A stretch of 64,000 nucleotides of DNA, taken from Ottelia alismoides (Eukaryota; Streptophyta; Magnoliopsida; Alismatales; Hydrocharitaceae). Below, in pieces: positions 1-11,809 of this stretch (its first letter is position 1; every line of letters begins with the position of its first letter). The notes beneath the pieces were generated by a model that had not been told where the DNA came from, did no database searches, and worked only from the letters and a program-made list of their open reading frames with translations. Made by a program: the position numbers and the translations under genes. The stretch lies in NCBI GenBank assembly GCA_037367405.1, contig JAZKJV010010749.1, positions 372,001-436,000 of the forward strand. The letters are read 5' to 3'.

Positions 1-1918
1 ATTCAGAGTACAGATACACCAGCAGAGCAGTCCTCACCAGGTTTTCATGATCAGCGAGAGTTCTCCCATGCAAATTTGGTTACTTTCACTCAGAATTTTC
101 AGAGGTCAGATTTTCCAGCCCCCAGTTGCCCAGAGCTGAAGCCCTTGACGTAGTCGCTAGGGTATAGATTCCTTACGGGCGAGCATGAGATGCATCCAGT
201 CATTATCTCAGCAGATTTGATTGGAGAGCAAGAATCTCGTTTGATGGAGGTTCTTGAAAAGAACCGCAAGGCGATAGGATGGAGTGTAGCTGATCTCTAG
301 GAGATAAGTCCGGCCCGGTGCTCCCACCATATCTATCTCGAAGAGGATGCCAAGCCATCACGTGAGTTTCAGCGACAGATGAACCTGAATCTTCGAGAGG
401 TTGTCATGAAGGAAATCTCAAAATGCTGGAGTGCTGATTTTATCTACCCCATCTCCGAGTCCAAGTAGGTTAGTCCATTACATGTGGTGCCCAAGAAGAC
501 GGGCATCACTACAGTTGTGAGTGAGTCTGGAAAGGAGATCGCTACCTGGGTATCCACTTCTTGGAGGGTATGTGTGGACTACAGACGATTGAACCAGGCC
601 ACCAAGAAGGATCATTTCTTGTTGCCTTTTATTGATCAGATTATATAGAGGCTAGTTGGGAAGAGTCACTACTATTTCCTTGACGGGTACTCTGGTTATA
701 ACCAGGTGGCCATTGCGCCCGAAGACCAGGACAAGACTACATTCACCTGTCCCTTTGGGACATATGCTTTCAGACGGATGCCCTTCGGTCTATGTAACAC
801 CCCTGTGACTTTCCAAAGGTGCATGTTGTCCATCTTCTTGGACATGGTGGGTGAGTGCTTGGAGGTCTTCATGGATGACTTTTCGATCTATGATGATGGG
901 TTTGATGCTTGTCTTGACTGCCTAGACCGCGTCCTTCAACGATGCATCGAGGTCCATCTTGTATTATCTTGGAAGAAGAGTCACTTCATGGTGACTCAAG
1001 GGACGGTGCTTGGTCATATCATCTCCAACAGGGGCATGGAGGTTGATCCGACCAAGGTGGATATCATTAGGAAACTCAATCCACCATCCAACCTGCGATA
1101 GTTACGGTCTTTTCTGGGGCATGTTGGTTTATACCGGCGATTCATTCATGATTTCAACAGGATTGCCCGATCGTTGACTGATTTGCTGACCAAAGACACC
1201 AAGTTCATTGTAGATGATAAGTGTCTTGTGTCATTTGAGACTCTCAAGAGTCTGGTTGTTGAGGCTCCTATTCTTCAACCATCTGATTGGTCTCTCCCAT
1301 TCGAGATCATGATGGATGCCTCTGATTTTGCCGTAGGGGCCGTGCTGGGACAGAGGAGAGATGGAGCGCCATTTGCCATTGCAGTCACCGAGAAGGAGAT
1401 GCTAGCCGTAGTCTTTGCTCTAGATTAGCTCAGATCATACATCATTGGATCTAAGGTAACTATCTTCATAGATCATACCGCTATCAGGTACCTCATGGCA
1501 AAGAAGGATGCCAAAGCAAGACTGACTAGATGGATCCTTCTACTCTAGGAGTTTGACATTGAGATTAAGGATAAGCCTGGAGTCAAGAATGTGGTGGCGG
1601 ATCATCTCTCCCGATTAGAGCATCTTGAGGAATCTGAGCAGATTGATTCTATTTTTGAGACCTTCCCAGATGAGGCGATCCTTGTTATTGCCTCGCTCCC
1701 GTGGTACGCCGACATTGTGAACTATCTTGTTGCCAAGAAAGTTCTATAAGGTTGGCCCAGACAGTGACTTGAGACCTTCCTCGCGAAGGCCAAGTTCTAC
1801 CGTTGGGAGGATCCCATCCTTTATCATGAAGGAGGGGATAGCATCCGGCGTCGATGCATTTCTCAGTAGGAGCACCATAGCGTCCTCACATACTGCCACA
1901 AGCTTGAGACAGGAGGAC
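1..1918 (+). pseudogene. Gypsy A pol: protease end, reverse transcriptase, RNase H and start of integrase
   Basis: Frame 1 is Athila-type pol without a frameshift. In order it shows the linker before RT, RT with VCVDYRRLN (about 571-597), YYFLDGYSGYNQ (about 670-705), CPFGTYAFRRMPFGLCN and the catalytic FMDDFSIY (about 870-893). The RNase H part includes MMDASDFAVGAVLGQR (about 1309-1356). The HHCC start of integrase follows near 1860-1918. In-frame stops are TAG at 151, 298, 466, 646, 1099, 1426, 1546 and 1867, TAA at 1747 and TGA at 1765. The frame continues at 40794 beyond copia A. The two RT aspartates are intact, but no full protein can be made. The longest open stretch is about 131 codons (706-1101). 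Confidence 0.93.
1914..1918. repeat. Left target-site duplication of copia A (AGGAC)
   Basis: AGGAC directly precedes the TG that opens copia A. The same five bases at 40789-40793 directly follow its closing CA. Removing one copy rejoins the gypsy A integrase frame. Confidence 0.93.
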
Positions 1919-2158
1919 TGAAGGATATGTGGAGATCCTTAAGCGCATCACGGAAGCGTGAGGATCGCATCGAATGCGATCGGGAGAGACTAGTCGCACT
2001 AGTTGCTCCAAGCAGCAGAAATTAAAAATTTTCAAGTGACGAAACCACATGATCCAAGAACACTTCTCATATCGTTTCGTCTAAAACACACACAAGTAAT
2101 AGGATTACCTCTTGAAGCGTGGTTGCGATCGAGTCTCTAAATGAAGAGACCTCCTGTC

Positions 2159-2398
2159 TCAAGTCCGATCCGACGGAGGAGACGCTTGCGAGCGTGTTGA
2201 TGAAACACGTACTTCTCGCAATCCATGCTGATGATCCAAGCGACGGATCTCCTGATCTCGACACACGAGATCCGACGTCTTCTTCACGATCGAGGCACAC
2301 CGAAGGAGACGGAGATCCACGAGCAAATGATCGGGCAACATAACAACGACTCTGCGGTGATGGAGACTATCTCTAGGGCATCCATGGTGGATGACCAT
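2159..2398 (-). CDS. Small LTR leader frame of the copia A/D family (79 codons), doubtful
   Basis: An open frame of 79 codons ending in SQASPPSDRT. Related frames stay open at the same place in the other three LTR copies: 38391-38771 (-), 48010-48252 (+) and 56143-56439 (+). All share the core LLVDLRLLR, CRDQEI and DHQHGLR. It lies downstream of the TATA box and upstream of the primer-binding site, so it would be in the RNA leader. Many amino-acid changes separate the copies, so the conservation may simply reflect slow decay. No known domain is recognised. Confidence 0.25.
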   Translation of the reverse strand: MVIHHGCPRDSLHHRRVVVMLPDHLLVDLRLLRCASIVKKTSDLVCRDQEIRRLDHQHGLREVRVSSTRSQASPPSDRT

Positions 2399-3019
2399 AT
2401 GAGAGAGTGGGCATGTAGAGAGAAAGAGAGAGACTTATATTCTCATTGTGTAAAGAAGAGCAAATGGGTGCCTCTCTTTTTATAATATTTTGGGATCCAT
2501 GGATCTCAATCCATGGGCAACACAAATCCAATGACTCTCATTGATTTGTGTTTCTTTTCATGGCTATGACTAGTGTTGGGAAAAACCAAGAACAATTAAT
2601 TTAATTTGGATTAAATATATATTGATAAATCAACATAATTTAATCCTCAAATTAAATCACCAAATCTTGGAGATAATGGAGATGGAAATCTCCATTCCAT
2701 ATGGGAGAGGTGGACAACCACCCTTTCCATATTAGAATTGGTGGTCATCCCTACTCCTAATTGGAGTAGGAGATTTCCAATGAAATCTTGGAAATCTCCA
2801 AGATTCCATGTATCTCCAATATTTACAACAACAACTGTTGTAAAATATTCTACAAAAATAATTCATAATTATTTTGAGAATATTGCAATCTTGCCATTGG
2901 AAATTTATGAATCACATTCACCATCCAAAATAAAATGTAAATTGCATTTTCAATTTAATGTCCAATGTGAATCCAATTCATATCAACATTTAATTAACAA
3001 ATGTAAATTACAAATAGCT

Positions 3020-3310
3020 CTCTCTTATATATTATAAATCACATTTATAATATATGTGATTAATATGGATAGTGCTATCCACAATATTCAATATCCATGA
3101 TAATTAAATCACATTTAATCATCTTGGATCTCTATTCTCATGTGCCCAAATAATATGAATCACATTCATATTATTTACATCTTTGATAATCAAATCACAT
3201 TTAATTATCTGAGATAGCTCTCTTTATAATATGAATTGAATTCATATTAATCATGACAATTAAATCGATTCATATTAATCATGATAATTAAATTACATTT
3301 AACTATCCAG
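3020..3310. repeat. Array of short AT-rich palindromes in the copia A LTR
   Basis: Successive inverted repeats with arms such as TATAATATATG, ATAATATGAAT and GATAATTAAAT surround a recurring AATCACA or AATCGAA core. The same array occurs at 39240-39520 and, in the other orientation, at 47123-47390 and 55311-55580. Confidence 0.7.
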
Positions 3311-4453
3311 TTTCTCAATGCTCAGATACTTATATCAACAATTAAATTATCCTGAACTCTTTCAAGGATAATGCACTTTCTCCGCTAATACTTGGAGATA
3401 AGGACAGGGCGATTGTATTGTTCCATGTATAGTGACTTGGATATTGAGATTACATCTCAAATCCAGATCTCGGGCCTCCCATAGATGCTTGATTAAATCA
3501 AGACCGTAAATCTAATCTTCTCATTACATCTGAATCACATTCAGATCAATGTCCAACATTTGGACTAAGATTACATTATTTCTTTACTGAGAGGAGTCAC
3601 TAAAATCCAGACCCGTTTCATCACTCCCTAGGAATGGAAACGTCATGGTTATACAACCGTTTATGATCACATCACCCTCACGTATTCCCAATACCTGTAC
3701 ATCCTGCATACTGGAAGACCCAGAATAATCCCGAAGTATAAGATCAATTTTACACTGTCAACTTTAGGGATTTATCATTAAGTTTCTCATCTGACTATTG
3801 GGAGTTGGTATCGATCATATACTTTCCAAAAGTATATATCATACCCATGTGTTGATCATATACTTTCTAAAAGTATATATCAAACCTATAAATTCAGTCA
3901 AGCTTCCAAAGCGAGACGATTGTGCACAGAATTTGATTCTTCCCAATAACTCATGAGTGAGCTAATGTCTTCCGGTTCAGTAATGAACCTGTATGATCCT
4001 TTGAGAGATCGTATTACTCATATGCCCTTATATGCACAACAGTGCACCGGTGTATAGACCTTGATTAGGTCATCAACCTATTGGTCTGCCAAATGTACAT
4101 ACTCAGATATATAGTAACACATCTATCTCTGGTCAGAGTATGCGTGCCTATATCATGACAGCATACGACATAGGACTTTGGTTTATCTCGATCTCGTTAA
4201 GTCAACTCTTTGACCTAACTAATCTGACACCTCCGAATCTCTATTCCTATGCAGAGGACCTGCATCAAGAGGTCGGTTAGATATCAGCCTAAATGAGAAA
4301 GGATTGCCATATCCTACTCAGGCTGGAGATCATTTCTTAACAATCATTTGACAGTGCTTGATGAGTCCTCAATCTAACTCTTTAGATGTTCATCCAAGCA
4401 CCGACCACTATGATTCAATATTTGAATTAATAGTTGTATGATCATCAAGATGG

Positions 4454-4458
4454 CCATG
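4454..4458. repeat. Left target-site duplication of gypsy B (CCATG)
   Basis: The intact copia LTR has GGCCATGGTACATAAC here. CCATG is repeated as CCATT at 32793-32797, one base changed. Confidence 0.85.
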
Positions 4459-7400
4459 TGATGACCCGAGAATTAACTCACGAGATCCGGGTATAGGTAA
4501 AAAACGGGTCGTTGCGACCCGAATCTCAAAGCTCAGTCAATAAGAAAACTAGACCACCAAAATATAAGAATCAGTCAAAAAGCCGAATAGCGGTCTCGCT
4601 ATTTATTTAACCTGGTATAGCGACCAGGGTTGAACTCAAGGAGCACAGGTTGGCTTAAAAAGCCTACAAAATAGTCGGAAAATCAAATAAAAAGAAGAAA
4701 ATATTTTTGGTGGATTTTATGGATTTTTAATTTTTTTGTTATTTTTAATTATAAAGAAAATGTAAAACAAAGGCAAAAAGGTACAATCAAGGGATTATTT
4801 CACATAACAAAAAGAGTCAGAAAATTAAAATAAAAATATTTTTGGTTTTTATAAATTTCTAAGTGTTTTTGGAAATTTTCTCAGATTTTTATATTTTTTT
4901 GTTAATTTTATAAAAATGAAATAAGGCAAAAATTGGAAATCAATATGCAGCTAGATTTGAAAGGCTATTCAAAAATATGAAATAGCCTCAAAAAATCTGG
5001 AGATAATTTTTATAAAAACTACAAATAAAAACTAAGCTACAGGAAAAGAAATTGTAATTTTTTGAATTTTATATAATTTTTAATGATTTTTATAATGTTT
5101 TTAGGGTTTTTCAATTTTTAGGGGTTTTATAAGTCCAAATCAAACAAAAATTGAACCGAAGTGACAAGATAAAGGAACAAGCTAAACTATTTTTTTAGAA
5201 TTTTTGGAAAGTTTTTAATATTTTTAATTTATTTTTAAATGTAGACAGTAACAAAAAATGGAGGTTTTAGAATTTTTAAAAATAGAAAATTAAAGAAAAA
5301 TGTACCAAAAAATTATTGTAATTTTTACACAGTGGTAGGGGCCATGTATCCAAATTTCAGTAAATTTGGAGTTGATTTGATATTTTATTCAACCAATCAA
5401 ACAAGCATAGCACAGAGGGACCTAAGTGCAAAGAAAATAAGTTCCAAGGGCCAGATGATAACACGTGTAAAAAGACTGGGGCCCAATCCACAAAAAGCCC
5501 AAGGTCGCACGTGAGCGACATGTGAATCACACTCAGAGGGACTAAAATGTCATTCTTATTAATAAAGATTCAAACCATAACATCCAAAAAGCCCAAGCCC
5601 ATACATGCAATTATCCCAAAAACTCACGTGACGAAGCACGTGCACCACACACAGAGGGAGTAAAATGCAATACTAAAAACTGTAAGGTCCAAGTGCAATT
5701 GTTACAAAATTAAAACATCTACGACACGTATTTACAGGACTAAAAAGAAATATGAAAAGTGCAAAGGGCCTAAATGATATTTACCCTTTTATTATGATCC
5801 AACGGCTGTGGGGAGTCCATCATGATCTGACGGCTCTGGATGGTGGACACCTCTTTGCGATCAACGTCCTGGATCTGATCCGCAGATGGATCAAACAGTC
5901 AAGAGCCCCTCACAAACGGATGGTTGAGATCTGAACTGGCGAAGCGACTCGATCGAACGATGATGGAGGGTCCTCGAAGAACAGTTCATCGGTGAACTTT
6001 GCTTGGACAATACGCACGCTCGGGACCTCCTCCGGTGCTGCCAAGAAGGGGAAAAGGAAGCTGACGGTGTCCTGCAGCTACTGAGATGCTCCGATGATGC
6101 GGGGAGCAGCTGGAGCGCTCCGACGATGAGGAGGAGTTGGAGCGCCTGTGCTCTGATGGTCGGGCCTCCAGATGAGGCACCTTAGCCTTTTAACCTGCAC
6201 AGGAAGAAAGAGGATCGAGGGCAAACTGCCTCGACCCGGTTAAGGGCGAAGGGGGTGAATGGGGGAGTCGATGCGTGGGTCTCCGGTGAGCGGCGGCGGA
6301 GGAGACCCGATAGCCCTGTTCCGTGGCGAACCAAGGTAATAGGATGGGTGAAGAAGGTGCGGAGAAGTCTCGTGAAGGTGAAGGAATGGTCGGGAAGGTG
6401 AATGGATGAACGGATAGGTCACAATGGTCTGGTAAACGTCGGGTGGTCGGAAAACTTAAAATCTAAATCTACTGCTAACTACTGACTAACTACGCTACCT
6501 GGTGGTCGAAGTCGTCTGGGCTGGAGGTGCTGGACCTCCTGGGGTCATGGCCTCAATGGAGCGACGTGTCCAGAGGCTGAGCTCACCTCACGGCGGAGCA
6601 CGGCGATGGAAATCATCGGATCTGAGGTTCTCGGCACACGCGACCTTACTGCAACCCTCTCTCACACAGCTGCCACTCAGGAGAAGGAGAGGAGCTCATC
6701 GACGACAAGGGGGAAGGCCAAAGATGCGTGAAAGGTGTGGCTCCGATGAGCTTTATACTGGACGAGGATCCGAGAAGATGGGAATATAGCATGCGGATCT
6801 AGGAGCGGATACCTAAGAGGAATATTGGGTGTGAATCACGGGTGACTCCTCAACAATCGGAGCCTCGGATCGAGATGGATGGAGAACGGATTGATTTGGC
6901 AAAATTCGGAGAAGTCAGGTCAAAAATCATATCCGCGAAGAAGTGGTCCAGGGGGGAGAGTTGACCGGGGGTCAACAATCCCCCGTGGACCAATCAGATT
7001 ATTTCATTTCAAAAACATTTAGAAATTCAAAATAAAATAGAAAATGATTTTATTTAAAAATATTTACAACATGAAATTTTTTTATTTATTTCAAATTATT
7101 TTTTAATAATTTGTATTTATTTTTTTGAAAAATAAATTATGTATATACATTATATTATTTTATATACAAGTATAAAATACCTAGGTATTTAATATTTTTA
7201 TTTTTGTTAGTTTATTTTTGTACAATTATCCTAATTTTATATTTTATATATTTACACCATAAAATTTAGGATATAAAATAAATTTTTTTATTGATTTTTA
7301 TTATTTATTTACAAGGGTAAAATAAATTGGAATAGGTACATATATACATGGTATGTACAAGGGCAGGAGAGAGAAATGATTTTATTTTTATTTTATTTTA

Positions 7401-7790
7401 TTTTTCTAATTTTTATTTTATTTTTAGAAATATTTACAAATTAATAAAAACCACTTTTTATTTTATTTTAATGTTTAATAAAATAAGATATATACATGAA
7501 GGAGTATGTACATGGTGAATGGCTTATCTCTCTCTACTTGGTTTCTTTTGCGGTCAGGCCAATGCTTGGCCCTCCCTTGGGTTCGGGTCACTCGATATTT
7601 ATTCTAAATATCTCCTTCTTTTTCTTACTTCTTTATTCTTTTATTTTTGCACAAAAAACATGCTAATTATTGCTATTTACACAAATCATGCAGTTTGGTA
7701 ATTTATTATATTTACAAGTATCTACATGGTGTTTTGCAAAGATTTTTAGCTAAAATAAAAGAATAAAGAGTGATGAATGAGGATTCATCA
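4459..7790 (-). repeat. Gypsy B 3' LTR
   Basis: Matches 29460-32792 throughout. The outer end in element orientation (7790 going down) begins with the inverted repeat at 7771-7790. It contains AT-rich stretches (4700-5330, 7000-7480), a more GC-rich middle (5750-6980) and CACGTG boxes near 5507-5512, 5623-5628 and 5637-5642. A TATA-like GTATAAAGC lies on the minus strand near 6755. No coding frame is convincing. Confidence 0.9.
7771..7790. repeat. Inverted repeat at the outer end of the gypsy B LTR
   Basis: TGATGAATGAGGATTCATCA is an 8-bp inverted repeat with a 4-base spacer at the very LTR end. The same arms occur at the LTR ends at 32773-32792 (B), 43864-43883 (A), 14738-14758 and 23388-23408 (C). 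Confidence 0.85.
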
Positions 7791-7810
7791 CCCCCCTATA
7801 CTTTACTTTT
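7791..7810 (-). other. Gypsy B polypurine tract
   Basis: On the minus strand this reads AAAAGTAAAGTATAGGGGGG, directly next to the LTR start. Its AAGTATAGGGG core is the same as the 3' arm of each internal hairpin. Confidence 0.85.
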
Positions 7811-9360
7811 GCTAGTCCCTTAGCAAACACTTATTTGAAAAAGAAGTGCAAAAGAGAAAGAAAAAGAAAAAGAAGGGAAATCAAGGTTGATTATTAAACT
7901 TTCCTTCATTAAATTGAAGTATGGAGCTCAGTCAGATCTTTGGATTATTAATTTGTCAGAACCTTATTTGAACTTAGGTTTAAAACTTAATAGCCTCTAA
8001 GTTCCACTAATCTATAGTCAAGACTCCACAACAATCCAGATCAGAACAGTCTACATACACAAACTCTGAAGACTATGAATCTCTTCTTGTATTGTGTAAG
8101 TGAGGTATAGCTCTCCACCTCAGAAGTAGCAAAGTGACAACCCTCCCCAATAAGGTAACTCTAATACCCTAGTCTGGCAACTCTTTCCTCGAGGAGCGGG
8201 GTATTCCCTTCTAAGTTCAAGTACAACCGGCTCAAGAAGAGGGGGAAGAAGAGAATGGACCATGGCCAGTGTAGCCAGGTATTTTTGGGAGCTTAATCAG
8301 TGTAGCTAAGTCTCCCTGCTGTAAGTTCATAAGATGGAACATGGATAACAAGCTTTGCTTTATTGCACTATATACACTCCGGTGGGATTATCATTTTCTC
8401 TCAGACCCACCACTTTTTTGGAGTTCTTTTTCTTTTTGCATTTTTTGATGTGCATATTTACAACATATCTACAAAGTGCAACATATATACATAAGGAGTT
8501 TTTCCTCTTGAGCTAGTAGACTATACCTCTTTTGAAGCTTTATTGCAACCCACAACTCCTGTCGTTAGACCTCACGGCTACCAGACCAAGTTGAGACACA
8601 CTTCCTTCACTAAAAGAAGAAGAGACGTTCCGCCTAGAAGTACTACCCTCATATGCTACCCCAAGTCAAAGAAGACTGCCTCCTCACCACCTCATCCGTA
8701 GAGAGCTCGGTGTAAAGTGCTGATCCAAGTAAAGCCATTGTCTGTAAGAGTCATACGTGTGTTGTTAAGTGCTCTACTTAGACTCATCGAGATGACATAT
8801 GATCATAGCCTAGTGGACTCAAAGAATTAAGTCATCATGGACCTGAAAAGTCTCAACCCTAAGCCCTATAAGGTTCCTCTTAGAATTAGGTGGATTAAGA
8901 TCTTAACCAAGCTCCATTTTTCAATTTAATTCCATGCTAGTTTAAATGTCAACTATGATTTAGGAAAAACTACACAAATATTTACAAAATTTTACAAATG
9001 TGCAAAATTTTTGAAAAATGTTTTGAAAATGTGGATGTATGCATGAATGCAATTTTTGCAAAATATTTACACAAATTTACACAAGGTTTTTGCAAACTTT
9101 TTGTTTTTCAAAACATTTTACAAAAAAATTGTACTATATACATAATTTTGATATCAAAATATTTACATAATCTTTACACAAAAGATTTTTACAAACATTT
9201 TTACAAAAATAATTTTGTACATAGCTATGTATGTGCAGAGAAGAATTTTATTTACAAGAAAATTTTTAATTTTTATGAATTTTAAGGGTTTTTAGCTATT
9301 TTTATTTATTAATACACTCACACAAAGTATGAGTTATGGCCAAAGTATATATGGAATATA
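7811..9360 (-). other. Gypsy B 3' noncoding region
   Basis: No convincing frame. It aligns in reverse complement with 42290-43850 of gypsy A over most of its length, and in patches with 22087-23375 of gypsy C, for example the block around ATTCTTTGAGTYC. Conservation of noncoding sequence across elements that differ in coding content suggests cis-acting signals. Confidence 0.6.
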
Positions 9361-9370
9361 TACGAAACCC

Positions 9371-9445
9371 CCTATACTTAGCTTGAACGATGTCCTCAGA
9401 GTGAATCAAAAGCGATGATGAAGACATAACTCGTGCTTAGTATAG
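9371..9445 (-). other. Gypsy B terminal long two-stem hairpin
   Basis: Outer arms CTATACTTAGC (9372-9382) and GCTTAGTATAG (9435-9445) pair with one mismatch. Inner arms TGTCCTC (9391-9397) and GAAGACA (9420-9426) also pair, with one G-U pair. Gypsy A (42205-42282) and gypsy C (22024-22086) have the same layout. Confidence 0.7.
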
Positions 9446-9521
9446 AGAAGTGAAAAGAAAGGCTATATACAAAGATGAATGAAGGAATAGAAATGAAAGA
9501 GAGAATCTCGGGGTTTTCCCC

Positions 9522-9818
9522 CTATACTTAGGATTAGGTCATCCTAAGTATAGTAGGTTGTACACAAAGGGAAATCCAAGTGAAGAATGTACAGGGTCTA
9601 CCTCCCCTATACTTAGGGTAAAATATCCCTAAGTATAGGCAGCAAAACGGAGGTAGAAAAGAAGACAAATATATACAAGATGGAAGGGCATTACTCCCCA
9701 TATACTTAAGGTGAAAAATCCTTAAGTATAGGCAACAAGAGGAGTAATGAAACATAACGAAATGATCACTCAGTGTTTCCACCCCCTATACTTAGGATGA
9801 GGTGTATCCTAAGTATAG
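9522..9818 (-). repeat. Gypsy B array of four PPT-like hairpins
   Basis: Four inverted repeats: 9522-9534/9541-9553 (13 bp), 9606-9618/9627-9639 (13 bp), 9701-9711/9720-9730 (11 bp) and 9786-9798/9806-9818 (13 bp). Spacing is 84, 95 and 85 bases and loops are 6-8 bases. The variable stem part is GGAT/ATCC, GGG/CCC, AAGG/CCTT and GGAT/ATCC, so both arms change together. On the minus strand three of the four 3' arms run into AAGTATAGGGG, like the true polypurine tract; the one at 9701 reads AAGTATATGGGG. Confidence 0.85.
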
Positions 9819-9966
9819 CAAGAAACTCCTAAGCGAGACCTGGGGTGAAAACAACACGTAAGAAAGAACGATCAAATCATGACAAAACACGTATATACAA
9901 AAGGGTACAATGTTGAGGTGCCTCTCAACAAGCGCTAGATTTTACGCCCCTAGCTGGGCGCAAAGG

Positions 9967-11181
9967 CTAGGATAAAGCTGTGTCAAGGTTCAGGACGACA
10001 TTTGTAAGGCGAATGTCGTACTGTCGTCGCAGTCTCGGTATGAGAACAACGACGAAATCAACAATGTAAAGAATGACACCTAGGTATGCAATCAGGCAGG
10101 TGTCCGATACCGGCCAATGATATGGGAAGATATGATCGGGATCCGGTAGCACAAAAGAAATCCTCAGCTTAGGATCAGACTGGAGTGGAGGTGTAGAGCC
10201 GAAGGAATCAAATGTGGAGAAGGATGGATCAGTCATGGAATCCTCCACGTCAATCAGCATCTCAAAAAGGTGTGGAAAGTCAAGATCAGGAGACTCCCTA
10301 CGAAAACTGATATCTGATGCATATAATGGAGAAAAATCAGAAAGATCATCAAATATCTCAAGGGTCGGCTCATCCTCGCGAGGGTTGTCAAGGTGAGGTG
10401 ACTCCGAATATGAAAGATCAGAAGACTCGATTTCGTGATCTGCCAGATCGGATACACTCTCAGAAGGTGAAACCAAGTAGACATCATGTGGGCCATTCTC
10501 CCACAGATAACCCTCGGGGAGAAATGCAAGATCATCAGTGAGGAGAAGATCAGAATCTATAAGGGCATCTGCGCTGCTGTCAAGCACCCACTCTGTGCAC
10601 CAGAATGCATCATCATCTGAAGTTTGTCTCTGGTTAATCTGGAAGCAGGAGAAGGTACTGGTCAACACTGTGGAAGCTATCGATGTGGCTGCGGCTAATC
10701 CTTGCTCTGCAGCAATGCTGGCTATCATCTGGTCCTCGTAAAATGTATCTATCTCGTCAAAATGGAGGACACCATGCTCAAATGCATGACTGTCTATATC
10801 AGTCATCTCTAAGTGGTATCCTGCATCGAGCCCTGGCTGCTGGGCTAAGTCCTGATATCTGTCTAAGTCGGAGAAGTATCTATGCAAAGTAGAAGCTGAG
10901 TCATCCTGGACTAGACACTGAAAAGTCTGTACTGATGACTGTGATAGCGGGGGCTCCTCCGTCTCTTGGAGTATGAGAAGATCTGATATCCAAGACTCGT
11001 CAACTGAAAACTCTAGGGCTGACTCGAACTCTAGCTGGAATACCAACGGGAACTCGAGTAGTCTTTGGGCCAGAACCTCCACTGTGGTAGTCATCTCCTC
11101 TGTCATCTGTGCTGCGGCAGGATCCATGTCCTCGGGCTGGTGTGTAGAAGTTGTATCTTCATGTAGTGCGGCACACCCCAC
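9967..11181 (-). CDS. Gypsy B acidic reading frame following gag, with a C-terminal hydrophobic segment
   Basis: A 404-codon open frame directly follows gag. It opens with a GTG in the given frame, just after an in-frame TGA near 11226, so it was probably the continuation of the gag frame rather than a separate protein. Residues about 1-340 are very rich in Asp, Glu, Ser and Leu. Residues about 362-381 (CLIAYLGVILYIVDFVVVLI) are a strong hydrophobic stretch followed by basic PRLRR, which looks like one membrane anchor. No RT, protease or zinc knuckle is visible. Athila elements can carry an envelope-like frame with a membrane segment, but that lies after pol, and I see no clear relationship. 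The function is unknown. The long open frame in an element with broken gag is noteworthy. Confidence 0.6.
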   Translation of the reverse strand: MGCAALHEDTTSTHQPEDMDPAAAQMTEEMTTTVEVLAQRLLEFPLVFQLEFESALEFSVDESWISDLLILQETEEPPLSQSSVQTFQCLVQDDSASTLHRYFSDLDRYQDLAQQPGLDAGYHLEMTDIDSHAFEHGVLHFDEIDTFYEDQMIASIAAEQGLAAATSIASTVLTSTFSCFQINQRQTSDDDAFWCTEWVLDSSADALIDSDLLLTDDLAFLPEGYLWENGPHDVYLVSPSESVSDLADHEIESSDLSYSESPHLDNPREDEPTLEIFDDLSDFSPLYASDISFRRESPDLDFPHLFEMLIDVEDSMTDPSFSTFDSFGSTPPLQSDPKLRISFVLPDPDHIFPYHWPVSDTCLIAYLGVILYIVDFVVVLIPRLRRQYDIRLTNVVLNLDTALS

Positions 11182-11223
11182 TGGTACAACAACATCCTCA
11201 TTTGTTGTCCCGACTACGACATC

Positions 11224-11809
11224 TCATGAAGTAGGGCTCTGTGAAAGTGATCTCGAGATGGCATCAAGTAACTCAATATCAGAACTGCGGTGTGAACCAC
11301 CACATGAGGTCACGACCAGTGCTATCTGATCGGCGGTCATCCCCCTCATGGATATGTCAATGAGGTCGGTCGGTGAAAGTTCGTGATCGAGAAATCTCCT
11401 CAAGAGGTCAAGAAACCTCAGCCATGCATCATGCACTGGCTACTGGGGTCTACTGAAAATCTGTGATAACAGACCGCATCAAATATGCTCTACACTGGGG
11501 ATAATATCTCTGTAGAAACTCGAAGCGTAGCTCTCCCCACGTAGTGAATCTCCTTTCCAATCGTCTGTGTCATGTCATGGCTCTGCCCTGAAGTGTAAAA
11601 GGGAAGGTCTTCAGCATCAGCTCCTTTGTAGTGATATCTGAATAAGTCTGTGTCCTGTAGAACTCCTCGAACTCGGCCAGATGAAGATACGACTCCTCGT
11701 GCACCTCTCCTGAGAATGTCAGCAGTCTCTGAATAAACTCCAAATCCAGAATGAATGGTCCGAATGTAGAAGCTGACTGAGCTCCCTGTCCTATCTGCTC
11801 ATCCATCAT
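11224..11809 (-). pseudogene. Gypsy B gag (retrotransposon gag domain), broken
   Basis: On the minus strand the first part (11809-11570) carries FSGEVHEESYLHLAEF and LKTFPFTLQGRAMT, the typical plant Ty3/gypsy gag core. A stop follows, then readable gag continues (WGELRFEFLQRYYP) with further stops. The last part (11436-11224) carries HDAWLRFLDLLRRF and ELLDAISRSLSQ, matching the C-terminal end of Athila-type gag. Gag forms the particle that packages element RNA in the cytoplasm. No CCHC knuckle is visible. The frame then runs into the acidic region at 11181. Confidence 0.8.

Larger units (their letters stand above)
1919..4458 (-). repeat. Copia A 3' LTR, main part (split by gypsy B)
   Basis: It aligns end to end with 38151-40670 in the same direction. 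It is AT-rich, with no gene except a small leader-type frame at 2159-2398. The TATA region of this LTR (complement near 2478-2492) is eroded compared with the clear TATA box in copia D. The LTR is broken at 4458 by gypsy B and resumes at 32798. Confidence 0.9.

Noticed and set aside
8998..9285. 95-codon Phe/Lys-rich frame, with a similar one at 42356-42625
   Set aside because: Homologous AT-rich noncoding sequence of gypsy B and A read in the opposite orientation to the element. The proteins are low complexity.
9522..9818. Regularly spaced palindromes suggesting a CRISPR array
   Set aside because: Units are imperfect, the spacers are homologous between gypsy A and B, and the locus is a plant retrotransposon 3' region.
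10214..11329. Several plus-strand frames of 60-118 codons
   Set aside because: They are antisense shadows of the minus-strand acidic frame and gag.
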